Shown here: positions 26,409 through 32,498 of the stretch, one piece after another | Position numbering within the stretch: position 1 is the stretch's first letter | Layout: each line of letters begins with the position of its first letter | Source: Streptacidiphilus carbonis | GTDB taxonomy: Bacteria > Actinomycetota > Actinomycetes > Streptomycetales > Streptomycetaceae | Reading direction: 5' to 3' | DNA length: 64,000 nt | Assembly: GCF_000787775.1 (NCBI RefSeq) | Contig: NZ_BBPM01000031.1 | Span: 18,736-82,735, forward strand | Translations under genes and position numbers: made by a program | Notes under the pieces: model-generated | The model's input: only the letters and a program-made list of their open reading frames with translations | Told to the model about the DNA's origin: nothing | The model's database searches: none

Positions 26409-27073
26409 CGCGAGGTCTCCGTGTCGGTGGCCGTGCTGGACGGGAAGGCGTCGGCGTGGCGGCGGATCAGGTCCCGGGCCGCGTCACCGTGCTCCGGGTC
26501 CTCGGCGAATGCGGCCAGCTGGTCGAAGTAGGCGGCCGGGCCGTGCTGGTCGGCCCGCAGCGGGAGGACCCGGGTGACGCCGATGAAGTAGGCGGCCTCG
26601 TCGGCGGTCTCCTGCGCCTCGATCCAGGCCCAGCCGACGTGCTCGGCGTCGGGGTCGGCCGGGCGGTACCCGAGCGCCTCCAGCGCCGCGTTCCGCTCGG
26701 TCACGGTCGGCACGGTGGTGCCGCGGTCGCTGAACGAGGTGGTGGGCCAGCCGCTGCCGGGCAAGCCGGGCAGGCGCACGTCCAATCGCCATCCGCCCTG
26801 CTTGGGCCGGAGTTCGGCCTCGAAGGTCTCCGGTTCGGCGTCCTTGCGGTGGGCGGCCAGGCCCTCCCCGTCCGGGCCCACGGTCCCCTCCATCAGGCTG
26901 CGGAGGTGCCCGGCCTCCCAGGAACCGGAGCGGTTGCGCAGCACCTCCTCGACCCCGCCCTCGGCGGCGGCGACGGTGCACAGGGCGTGCGCGAGGAACT
27001 CGGCGACGTCGACCCCGTCGTCCAGGGCCTCGGCGATGGCGGCGGCGGCCCGTCGGCTGTTCTGGTCGTCCAC
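26405..27073 (-). CDS. Hypothetical 222-aa protein
   Basis: The GTG start is preceded by GAGAGGA about 9 bases upstream, which is better than the longer open frame that begins 63 bases earlier. The N-terminal third is helical (SRRAAAAIAEALDDGVDVAEFLAHALCTVAAAEGG). The centre is strand-rich (EAELRPKQGGWRLDVRLPGL), and the end is helical and acidic. There is no recognised domain. It is second in the operon, 90 bp after the first gene. Confidence 0.65.
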   Translation of the reverse strand: MDDQNSRRAAAAIAEALDDGVDVAEFLAHALCTVAAAEGGVEEVLRNRSGSWEAGHLRSLMEGTVGPDGEGLAAHRKDAEPETFEAELRPKQGGWRLDVRLPGLPGSGWPTTSFSDRGTTVPTVTERNAALEALGYRPADPDAEHVGWAWIEAQETADEAAYFIGVTRVLPLRADQHGPAAYFDQLAAFAEDPEHGDAARDLIRRHADAFPSSTATDTETSR

Positions 27074-27163
27074 GGTGGTGGGTGTCCTCTCGTTGAACAG
27101 GTGGTGGTCGGGAACGGTGGCGCCGGGGGCGGACACCGCTGGGTGTCCGCCCCCGGGGCTGGG

Positions 27164-27484
27164 TCAGAAGTGCGGGCAGTGCACGTGGTGTCCCTGTGCC
27201 TGGAAGCAGTGCTGGCACGGGCCGTCGTTCAGGAACGTCAGGGTGGCGATCTCCGCCGGGCCGCGCAGCAGCGCGCCGTTGACGGTGCGTCCGGCCGGGG
27301 TGATGAGCGGGGCGTCGGTGTCGATGTGGACCACGTCCGGGGTGGAGGGGACGAGGACGGTGAGCGTGCCGTCGGCGTCCCGCGCGAAGTGCCCGCCGCG
27401 ACCGTGGACGATCGAGACGGTGCCGGTGAAGGTCTGGTCCTGGATCGTGCCGGAGACCCGGTCACCCTGCTGAACGATTCGCAC
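27164..27484 (-). CDS. Small protein with C-terminal Cys/His cluster, first gene of the recombinase operon
   Basis: The 106-residue product has an all-beta N-terminal part (GDRVSGTIQDQTFTGTVSIVHGR) like a small barrel, and ends in CQHCFQAQGHHVHCPHF, a cluster of three Cys and four His that probably binds zinc. GAGGAA lies about 10 bases before the GTG. As first gene it follows a palindromic operator in the divergent promoter region. A beta-barrel plus zinc tail suggests nucleic-acid or protein binding; nothing more specific can be supported. Confidence 0.65.
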   Translation of the reverse strand: MRIVQQGDRVSGTIQDQTFTGTVSIVHGRGGHFARDADGTLTVLVPSTPDVVHIDTDAPLITPAGRTVNGALLRGPAEIATLTFLNDGPCQHCFQAQGHHVHCPHF

Positions 27485-27538
27485 GTGTATTCGTTTCCTC
27501 TCCTCGGGACCGACGGGGCGTCATGTCCGGTTTATCGC

Positions 27539-27562
27539 CTCGGATATGGCACATTATCCGAG
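27539..27562. promoter_or_regulatory. Inverted repeat between divergent operons
   Basis: CTCGGATA and TATCCGAG, 8-bp perfect arms with an 8-bp spacer, lie 55 bp before the recombinase operon and 145 bp before the divergent gene at 27,707. The position fits an operator acting on one or both promoters. Confidence 0.5.
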
Positions 27563-27706
27563 CCAAGACGTACGGCGCCACCGGATCACCCGAATGAGTG
27601 CAGATTTCTGATTCATTTCTCCCTGGTCTATACGGGGAGGGACTCCGAGGGGCACACTGTCGGTGGAGACCCGGAAGAAGCGGGTAAGAATCTGACGGAA
27701 GGCACC

Positions 27707-28249
27707 ATGAAGATCACCATCGAAGGCGCGTCAGCGGACTTCGCCCGAGAGCTGGTTGCGCTCGCCGCCCAGCAGCACGCAACCCTGACCATCACCACGG
27801 TGGAGAGCGGCTGGACCGCCGACCGGGCCGAGCGCTACCTGCGCTCGCTGACCGGCTCCGCGCGCCGGTTCGCCGAGATGGTCATCGTGGAGGGCGACGG
27901 CTACCTCGACGCCGACCAGCTGCGTGCCGTACTCGGCAAGTTGAACGGGCCGACCGTCGCCCTGTCCCGGGCCGTCCCGCGCGGGGTGAAGGCGGGCTGG
28001 TGGCCCGAGGGCACCCCCGCGCCGATCACCCCGGTGTCCGACCCGGACAACCCGAGCTGGCACCAGAACATCGCGTACCGGATGGACACGGAGAACGTGC
28101 CCGTCTTCCGGTCCGCCATCGCCCGGCTGGCCACCGCCCGAAGCACCACCGCCCACGGCGCGGCCGTCGCCACCGAGATCCTCTCCGAGCACGGCGTCAC
28201 GCCCATGAACGCCCTCACCGGCGACTCGGACCGGGCCAAGGGCCAGTAA
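27707..28249 (+). CDS. Hypothetical 180-aa helical protein
   Basis: Opens with a beta-like strand (MKITIEGASADFARELVALAAQ) and continues WTADRAERYLRSLTGSARRFAEMVIVEGDGYLDADQLRAVLG. This resembles a small winged-helix-like module seen in Streptomyces proteins of unknown function (possibly DUF6416-like). GGAAGG lies close before the ATG. It is the first gene of a plus-strand operon and is coupled to the next gene by a TAATG overlap. Cytoplasmic; role unknown. Confidence 0.65.
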   Translation: MKITIEGASADFARELVALAAQQHATLTITTVESGWTADRAERYLRSLTGSARRFAEMVIVEGDGYLDADQLRAVLGKLNGPTVALSRAVPRGVKAGWWPEGTPAPITPVSDPDNPSWHQNIAYRMDTENVPVFRSAIARLATARSTTAHGAAVATEILSEHGVTPMNALTGDSDRAKGQ

Positions 28250-28884
28250 TGGGACGGGAGTTCAACGCGCTCGCCGTGGTCCGCGACCGGATCGGCGCGC
28301 AGACGATCTCACGCCGCCTGGCCGCGGTGCGGTCACGCTCGCAGAAGCTCGGCTTCGGCCGGGCCTTCCAGGCCTCCCCCCGGTCCGTCGGCTTCCGGGT
28401 CGCCCAGGAGGGCCCGTTCAAGGTCCAGGTGCGGTGGCGTGCCGGCGCCGACGACGACCCCGCGGCGACCGAGGACGCCTACGCCGCGCTAGCGCAGCAG
28501 CTGGTCGCCGACGGCTACGACACCGAGCGCCACCCGGGGCCCGGCCCGAACACGGGCACCCTGGTGGTCACCCGCAAGCGCGAGCCCACCGCGGCCGAAT
28601 GGGCTGCCCTGGAGACGGTGGCGCCGCACCCACTGGATTGCACTCGCGACGGCGCCGCCGCCGGAGTCCCCGCCGAGACCGCGCAGTCGCTGGTGTGGTC
28701 CGGCCTGCTGGAGGTGGTGAAGTACCCGCTGGTACGCCACCACGTCTACGACCCCCACCAGGGCACCCTGCTCGCACTGAGCACCGACGGCCGCCAGCTG
28801 CTGGAGCGGCGCATCGAGCACCAGGGATGGGAGCGGGAACGTGCGGCCCGCGACGTCGCCGGGAGGAACCCCGCATCGCTGTAG
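28249..28884 (+). CDS. Hypothetical 211-aa protein
   Basis: The ATG overlaps the upstream TAA. Residues about 1-40 are basic and helical (RDRIGAQTISRRLAAVRSRSQKLGF). The middle has a strand-helix-strand unit (FKVQVRWRAG; EDAYAALAQQLVADGYD; NTGTLVVTRK) resembling a small ferredoxin-like fold. The C-terminal part (GVPAETAQSLVWSGLLEVVKYPLVRHHVYDPHQGTLLALSTDGRQLLERR) looks like a winged helix. It is directly followed by a terminator/operator cassette. Confidence 0.65.
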   Translation: MGREFNALAVVRDRIGAQTISRRLAAVRSRSQKLGFGRAFQASPRSVGFRVAQEGPFKVQVRWRAGADDDPAATEDAYAALAQQLVADGYDTERHPGPGPNTGTLVVTRKREPTAAEWAALETVAPHPLDCTRDGAAAGVPAETAQSLVWSGLLEVVKYPLVRHHVYDPHQGTLLALSTDGRQLLERRIEHQGWERERAARDVAGRNPASL

Positions 28885-28930
28885 CTGGTCGCACCCGGTG
28901 GACCACGACGGTTCAGCCGCACGACGGGAC

Positions 28931-28975
28931 GCGGGCCCCGGCTCCCCTTCGGCGAAGGGGACCGCCGGAACCCGC
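28931..28975 (+). terminator. Hairpin terminator in cassette copy 1
   Basis: An inner stem TCCCCTTC / GAAGGGGA with a 3-base loop is closed by an outer GCGGG / CCCGC pairing. The outer arms differ from those of copy 2 yet still pair, which argues that the structure is conserved. Confidence 0.65.
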
Positions 28976-28979
28976 GGTT

Positions 28980-28993
28980 TATCTGGCCAGATA
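28980..28993. promoter_or_regulatory. Perfect palindromic operator TATCTGGCCAGATA, copy 2
   Basis: Identical to the sites at 14,229 and 30,938, located just after the hairpin of cassette copy 1 and 140 bp before the next gene. Confidence 0.75.
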
Positions 28994-29071
28994 GAACATT
29001 TGATTGGGTGAGCCCGCGGCGGCCCTGCGGAACTGAGCAGCGAAGCGGTCGAGAGCGGCGGCTTCACCGAA

Positions 29072-29091
29072 GTGGTCAACCTGTTGACCAC
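29072..29091. promoter_or_regulatory. Inverted repeat GTGGTCAAC-N2-GTTGACCAC
   Basis: Two perfect 9-bp arms with a 2-bp spacer, 41 bp before the GTG of the next gene, where a repressor would block transcription. The same GGTCAAC-N2-GTTGACC core occurs at 31,576-31,591, inside a coding region. Confidence 0.5.
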
Positions 29092-29132
29092 GTATCACCT
29101 GATCAACTCGACCCTCGGAAATGGAGCGCACT

Positions 29133-29441
29133 GTGAACCGCGAGCCACCCGCCCACCTGACCCCGGCCGAGTGCGCCGACTGGCTCCAGGCCGAGCGTGA
29201 GCACCTGGACGACCTGGACGACGTCGCGCGCCGCGAATCGCTGATCGAGAACGGGTACGCCCCCGACGAGGAAGATGACCTCGTCGGAACCGAGCCGGTC
29301 CAGCCTGCTTGCGACGGGTGCGGGATGACGGAACTGACCTTCGTCCACGCGGCCGCCGCCGGCTGGCGCCGAGTAATGGAACGCCTCCTGTGCCGCAGCT
29401 GCGCGGGCGGCTTCCCCGCCTGGATGCACCGCTCATTCTGA
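29133..29441 (+). CDS. Zinc-ribbon protein (102 aa)
   Basis: The acidic N-terminal half (LTPAECADWLQAEREHLDDLDDVARRESLIENG) precedes a treble-clef-like zinc site: CDGCG and, about 35 residues later, LLCRSC. GGAG lies 6 bases before the chosen GTG; an in-frame ATG 12 bases upstream has its ribosome site too close. This arrangement of an acidic helix followed by paired Cys is common in small actinobacterial DNA- or protein-binding factors. It is first in an operon of five small genes behind an inverted-repeat operator. Confidence 0.68.
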   Translation: MNREPPAHLTPAECADWLQAEREHLDDLDDVARRESLIENGYAPDEEDDLVGTEPVQPACDGCGMTELTFVHAAAAGWRRVMERLLCRSCAGGFPAWMHRSF

Positions 29442-29465
29442 CCGCCTCCCTGGAAAGGAACGGAC

Positions 29466-29582
29466 ATGACCCGTCCGACGGAACCGGCCAAGCCGGTCTG
29501 GAAGTGCATCGTCTGCGGCCGTGACCGCCCGGTCTCCCGGGTACGCATCAACGCCCCCTGCCCGCCCGTACCAGCCTCCTGA
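29466..29582 (+). CDS. Tiny Cys-pair protein (38 aa)
   Basis: A short frame with GGAAAGGAA about 6 bases before its ATG, 24 bp after the previous gene. It encodes KCIVCGRDRPVSRVRINAPC, one CxxC plus a third Cys, like half of a zinc ribbon. Position within the operon and a good ribosome site support it, but it is too short to classify. Confidence 0.5.
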   Translation: MTRPTEPAKPVWKCIVCGRDRPVSRVRINAPCPPVPAS

Positions 29583-29604
29583 ACTGCGAGAAAGGACTAC
29601 GCCC

Positions 29605-30213
29605 ATGCGTACCACCACCCGTATTCAGCGCCAGCGCACCCAGGGCTGGCGCAAGCCCGACCAGTGCGTGATCGTGGACCGGACCAGCAACTTCGGCAAC
29701 CCGTTCACCGTCGCGCAGCTCCTCGACATCGGCTACGCGGAACCGGAGGCCCGGCAGACCGCCGTCGCCGAGTTCCGCCCCTGGCTGCGCGGCAGCCGCA
29801 GCAACTCGCAGTCAACCGAGGGCGACCAGCGCCGGGAGAAGATCCTGGCCCGGCTGCCGGAACTGCGCGGCATGGACCTGGCCTGCACCTGCCCTCCGGG
29901 CGAGACGTGCCACGCCGACGTGCTGCTGGAGTGGGCCGCGCTGCCGGTCCTCGCCCTGGAGGTGCGGATCGCCTCAACCCGAGCCCGAGTCGACCGCCAG
30001 CGCGCCTTTCGGGGCGAGAGGCCCCTGTACGACGAGGTGGCGCTGGCCGCCGTCCTCACCCGCGACGTGGGGCCCGGCTACCCCCTGGTCGACGTCGACC
30101 TCGGCAACGGCATCCCCCAGCGCTGGGACGGCGGGACCTGGAACCAGCACCTCCGCAGCCAGCGGATGCACCAGGGAGCGGTGACCGCCCGGCTGGTCGA
30201 GGTCTTCGCGTGA
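29605..30213 (+). CDS. DUF4326-containing protein
   Basis: Residues about 3-115 match the DUF4326 pattern: RIQRQRTQGWRKPDQCVIVDRTSNFGNPFTV at the start, and GMDLACTCPPGETCHADVLLEW at the end, with the conserved C-x-C...C-H-A-D cluster. DUF4326 occurs in phage and plasmid proteins, is of unknown function, and the cluster suggests a metal or nucleotide site. About 90 further residues form a second domain (VALAAVLTRDVGPGYPLVDVDLGNGIPQRWDGGTWNQHL). AGAAAGGA lies before the ATG. Confidence 0.85.
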   Translation: MRTTTRIQRQRTQGWRKPDQCVIVDRTSNFGNPFTVAQLLDIGYAEPEARQTAVAEFRPWLRGSRSNSQSTEGDQRREKILARLPELRGMDLACTCPPGETCHADVLLEWAALPVLALEVRIASTRARVDRQRAFRGERPLYDEVALAAVLTRDVGPGYPLVDVDLGNGIPQRWDGGTWNQHLRSQRMHQGAVTARLVEVFA

Positions 30214-30326
30214 GCCATGCGGACGAACGCCCCCGCCTGGAGAAGGCGGAGAAGCACGCGGAGCTCGTCCACCGCATCTACCGCGACCGGCGGGCCGCCC
30301 CGCCGGCGCGGGAGCTGGCCATCTGA
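30210..30326 (+). CDS. Tiny helical protein (38 aa)
   Basis: A GTG overlapping the DUF4326 stop opens a 38-codon frame rich in Arg, Lys and Glu (RPRLEKAEKHAELVHRIYRDRR), predicted as one amphipathic helix. Coupling is the main support. No domain can be assigned. Confidence 0.45.
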   Translation: MSHADERPRLEKAEKHAELVHRIYRDRRAAPPARELAI

Positions 30327-30392
30327 GCCGCATCACCCAACCCCTGGACAGGCTCGACCCGGACCAAACAAAAGGAAGAAGGAGATCCAAAT

Positions 30393-30848
30393 ATGGGCAC
30401 CTACCTGGAAGAACTTGCAGCAGCCAAACGCGCGTGCCGGGCGTGGGGCTGCATCTGCGGCGCCGACAACCCGCCCTCGTACGACGCCTGCCACGAGTGC
30501 CAGCGCCCTTCGTGGACCTGCGCCGCCTGCGGCACCGTCAACAGCAGCGGCCGCAGCGAGTGCTACGAGTGCAGCAACACCATGCCCGCCGAACTGCTCG
30601 GAGACCGCCCCGAGGGCTTCGAGATGACCTACGAGGAGTGGATCACCACCCAGATCGGCCCCCGCGTCGTCGGCGGCCGGTACTGCAGCGGCTACGGCGG
30701 GACCCCGTACGAGGTCCTCGCCATCGAGCGCGGCCCTCGACCTCTCGGAATCTGGCCCGTCTGGGACATCACCGTCCGCTACGACCACGACGGATGCCAG
30801 ACCACGCACTGCACCAGCTGGGACGCCAGCCGCGACGCCCTGCTGTAG
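30393..30848 (+). CDS. Tandem zinc-finger (RanBP2-like) protein
   Basis: Residues about 19-62 hold two zinc knuckles: C-x-C...C-x2-C (CICGADNPPSYDACHEC), and WTCAACGTVNSSGRSECYEC. The second has the W-x-C-x2-C...N...C-x2-C order of RanBP2-type fingers, which bind RNA or ubiquitin in eukaryotes and are occasional in bacteria. The C-terminal 80 residues form a strand-rich domain (WPVWDITVRYDHDGCQTTHC). GAAGGAG sits before the ATG. It ends the small-gene operon and is followed by cassette copy 2. Confidence 0.7.
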   Translation: MGTYLEELAAAKRACRAWGCICGADNPPSYDACHECQRPSWTCAACGTVNSSGRSECYECSNTMPAELLGDRPEGFEMTYEEWITTQIGPRVVGGRYCSGYGGTPYEVLAIERGPRPLGIWPVWDITVRYDHDGCQTTHCTSWDASRDALL

Positions 30849-30895
30849 CCGCTTGCACCTAGTGGACCACGACGGTTCGCCGCACGACGAAGCGC

Positions 30896-30931
30896 GCCCC
30901 GGCTCCCCTTCCGCGAAGGGACAGCCGGGGC
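30896..30931 (+). terminator. Hairpin terminator in cassette copy 2
   Basis: GCCCCGGCT / AGCCGGGGC forms the outer stem and CCCTTC / GAAGGG the inner stem around a 3-base loop. It immediately follows the zinc-finger gene. Confidence 0.75.
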
Positions 30932-30937
30932 GCGGTT

Positions 30938-30951
30938 TATCTGGCCAGATA
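30938..30951. promoter_or_regulatory. Perfect palindromic operator TATCTGGCCAGATA, copy 3
   Basis: Identical to copies at 14,229 and 28,980. It lies 63 bp before the apparently leaderless gene at 31,015. Confidence 0.75.
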
Positions 30952-31014
30952 GACCACTTCTCTAAGCGGACCCACCGGTGGCAGCCCTTCCGGGCCCGTC
31001 CTAGGGTCGGGCGT

Positions 31015-31323
31015 ATGGACGTCGGCCGTACTCTTCCGCCCGCTGGGGCCCAGCTCGCTGTCGACTACGCGGAGCTGGTGAAGCTGGTGCACGCGACCGC
31101 CCTCGACGTCGAAACAGGCCGGTGGGCGCACCTGGAGGACGTGGCGGCCCGGCTTTCGCTCGCGGCTGACGAGTTGGCAGCAGCGGCATCGGCGATGACG
31201 CGGGAACCTGTCGCGGTCCCGCCCGGCGACGTCCTGGGCGAGGCGGGCCGCTACCTGGGGACTCACCGGGAGGTCCTGGACGTGCTGCACCAGCTGGTGA
31301 AGTGGGAAGCCACTGGGGACTGA
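31015..31323 (+). CDS. Hypothetical 102-aa helical protein, probably leaderless
   Basis: A TAGGGT hexamer ends 8 bases before the ATG with no ribosome site between, the arrangement of leaderless mRNAs in Streptomyces. The product is entirely helical (YAELVKLVHATALDVETGRWAHLEDVAARLSLAADELAAAASAM) with a second pair of helices at the end. This resembles small four-helix proteins. No function is recognised. The operator at 30,938 overlaps or precedes its likely promoter. Confidence 0.65.
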   Translation: MDVGRTLPPAGAQLAVDYAELVKLVHATALDVETGRWAHLEDVAARLSLAADELAAAASAMTREPVAVPPGDVLGEAGRYLGTHREVLDVLHQLVKWEATGD

Positions 31324-31356
31324 GGCGGCTGACGAACAGGTGCCGCCGGCTGCTGG

Positions 31357-32106
31357 CTATCCCGCCGGGAGGACTGCGGGGCCGCGGACCGCCCTTAGCA
31401 CCAGGGGGCGGGACAGAGTGCCCTCCGCACGCCTGGCCAGCTCGTTCGCTGTCGTTCCCGCCGAGCTTTCCCTCCGCAGGTGCACCCGCAGCTGCTCGTG
31501 CGCGGCGTCCAGGGCCTCCTGGGCGGCACGGACGGCGCCCAGTGCCGCGTCCAGGTCGTCCACCCCGGTGACGGCGGTCAACTCGTTGACCGGTTGCGGT
31601 GGGGCCGGTGCCGCGCCCTGGGGGTGGTCAAGGTGTTGACCGGTCGGTATCGGTTCGGGGCCGCGACCAGGCAGTTCCCTGCTCTTGTTGAGAATCGCGT
31701 ACCGCGAGGGTCGACAGTGGCAGTCGATCTCCTCGCGCTGCCCGCGCTCGATCTCCAGCTTGCAGAGCAGCCGTTCCAGGCGGGTGGCGAAGTACTCGGT
31801 GTTGTGGTCGGTGCACTCCCAGAGAGCGGCTGACGGCCACTTGCCCTTCTCCCAGATCGCGGTGGCGGCGCGGAACAGGGGGAAGCCGTGGGTCCGCGGA
31901 TACTCCCCGGGCCAGTGGTCGCAGGTGGCGCAGACCATCATCCGGATGCTGCGGGGCCCCTGGACGTCGCCGTCCACGACGACCGCCAGCACGCCGGCGT
32001 CCGGGTCGGAGGTGTCCACCAGGACGCACGCCTCGACCTCGCCGGAGGTGTAGATCCTCACCAGCGTGCCCTTGCAGTCCGGGCACCGAGCCACCTTGTC
32101 CGCCAC
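31357..32106 (-). CDS. Zinc-ribbon protein (249 aa)
   Basis: The N-terminus is a zinc ribbon (ARCPDCKGTLVRI, then MVCATCDHWPGEYP about 45 residues later). A middle segment with more Cys and His (WECTDHNTEYFATRLERLLCKLEIERGQREEIDCHCRP) precedes a Pro-rich linker and a C-terminal coiled coil (LDAALGAVRAAQEALDAAHEQLRVHLRRE). Many actinobacterial element proteins share this shape; the function is not known. Two inverted repeats with a GGTCAAC-N2-GTTGACC core lie within the linker-coding part. Confidence 0.7.
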   Translation of the reverse strand: MADKVARCPDCKGTLVRIYTSGEVEACVLVDTSDPDAGVLAVVVDGDVQGPRSIRMMVCATCDHWPGEYPRTHGFPLFRAATAIWEKGKWPSAALWECTDHNTEYFATRLERLLCKLEIERGQREEIDCHCRPSRYAILNKSRELPGRGPEPIPTGQHLDHPQGAAPAPPQPVNELTAVTGVDDLDAALGAVRAAQEALDAAHEQLRVHLRRESSAGTTANELARRAEGTLSRPLVLRAVRGPAVLPAG

Positions 32107-32213
32107 GGCCCAAGGATCGCACTCCCCTGCTCGATGCGCCCAGAACTGCCGGAAGCTACTCCCCCACCTCCACCGGCCACTTCATGAAGACTTCGCCAGC
32201 TCGTGTGCCCTGC

Positions 32214-32432
32214 TCATCGGTGCGGGAACATGTCGCGGATCTCCTGGCGGCGCTTGCGCTCGGCGGCGTTGTCGGCGGAGACCTTCCGGACGGCTCGCAC
32301 GATCTTGGCGTACTCCTCATCGTCCACGAGGGGTTCCTCCGGTGCGTCCGGCCCCAAGGCGCTCACCGCGGTGATGATGGGCTTCGAATCGGCCGGAACC
32401 TCTTCGCGCGGGGGCGGTGGTCGACGCTTCAC
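32214..32432 (-). CDS. Small acidic/basic helical protein (72 aa)
   Basis: Begins MKRRPPPPREEV and ends in a charged helix (DDEEYAKIVRAVRKVSADNAAERKRRQEIRDMF). The composition and length are typical of small accessory proteins. It lies between the zinc-ribbon gene and the SprT-like protease gene on the same strand and could share a transcript. No domain is recognised and the start has only a weak ribosome site. Confidence 0.5.
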   Translation of the reverse strand: MKRRPPPPREEVPADSKPIITAVSALGPDAPEEPLVDDEEYAKIVRAVRKVSADNAAERKRRQEIRDMFPHR

Positions 32433-32498
32433 GCAGCACAGCGTAGCGGTCCGGTTACCGCCACGGTGGCGTGTCAGCCCCCGCGGGCGAAGGGGCGG

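Larger units (their letters stand above)
28882..28994 (+). repeat. Intergenic terminator/operator cassette, copy 1
   Basis: From the stop codon through TATCTGGCCAGATA, this 113-bp stretch is closely repeated at 30,846-30,952. Shared blocks are GTGGACCACGACGGTTC, CGCACGACG, a GGCTCCCCTTC hairpin and the operator itself. Both copies separate two plus-strand transcripts. Confidence 0.75.
30846..30952 (+). repeat. Intergenic terminator/operator cassette, copy 2
   Basis: Near-duplicate of 28,882-28,994, starting at the stop codon and ending in the same TATCTGGCCAGATAGA. The differences are concentrated in the outer hairpin arms, where they preserve pairing. Confidence 0.75.

Noticed and set aside
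26456-27706. Long plus-strand extension of the gene starting at 27,707
   Set aside because: The extension runs antisense to three coupled minus-strand genes. The ATG at 27,707 has a good ribosome site and begins the protein-like sequence.
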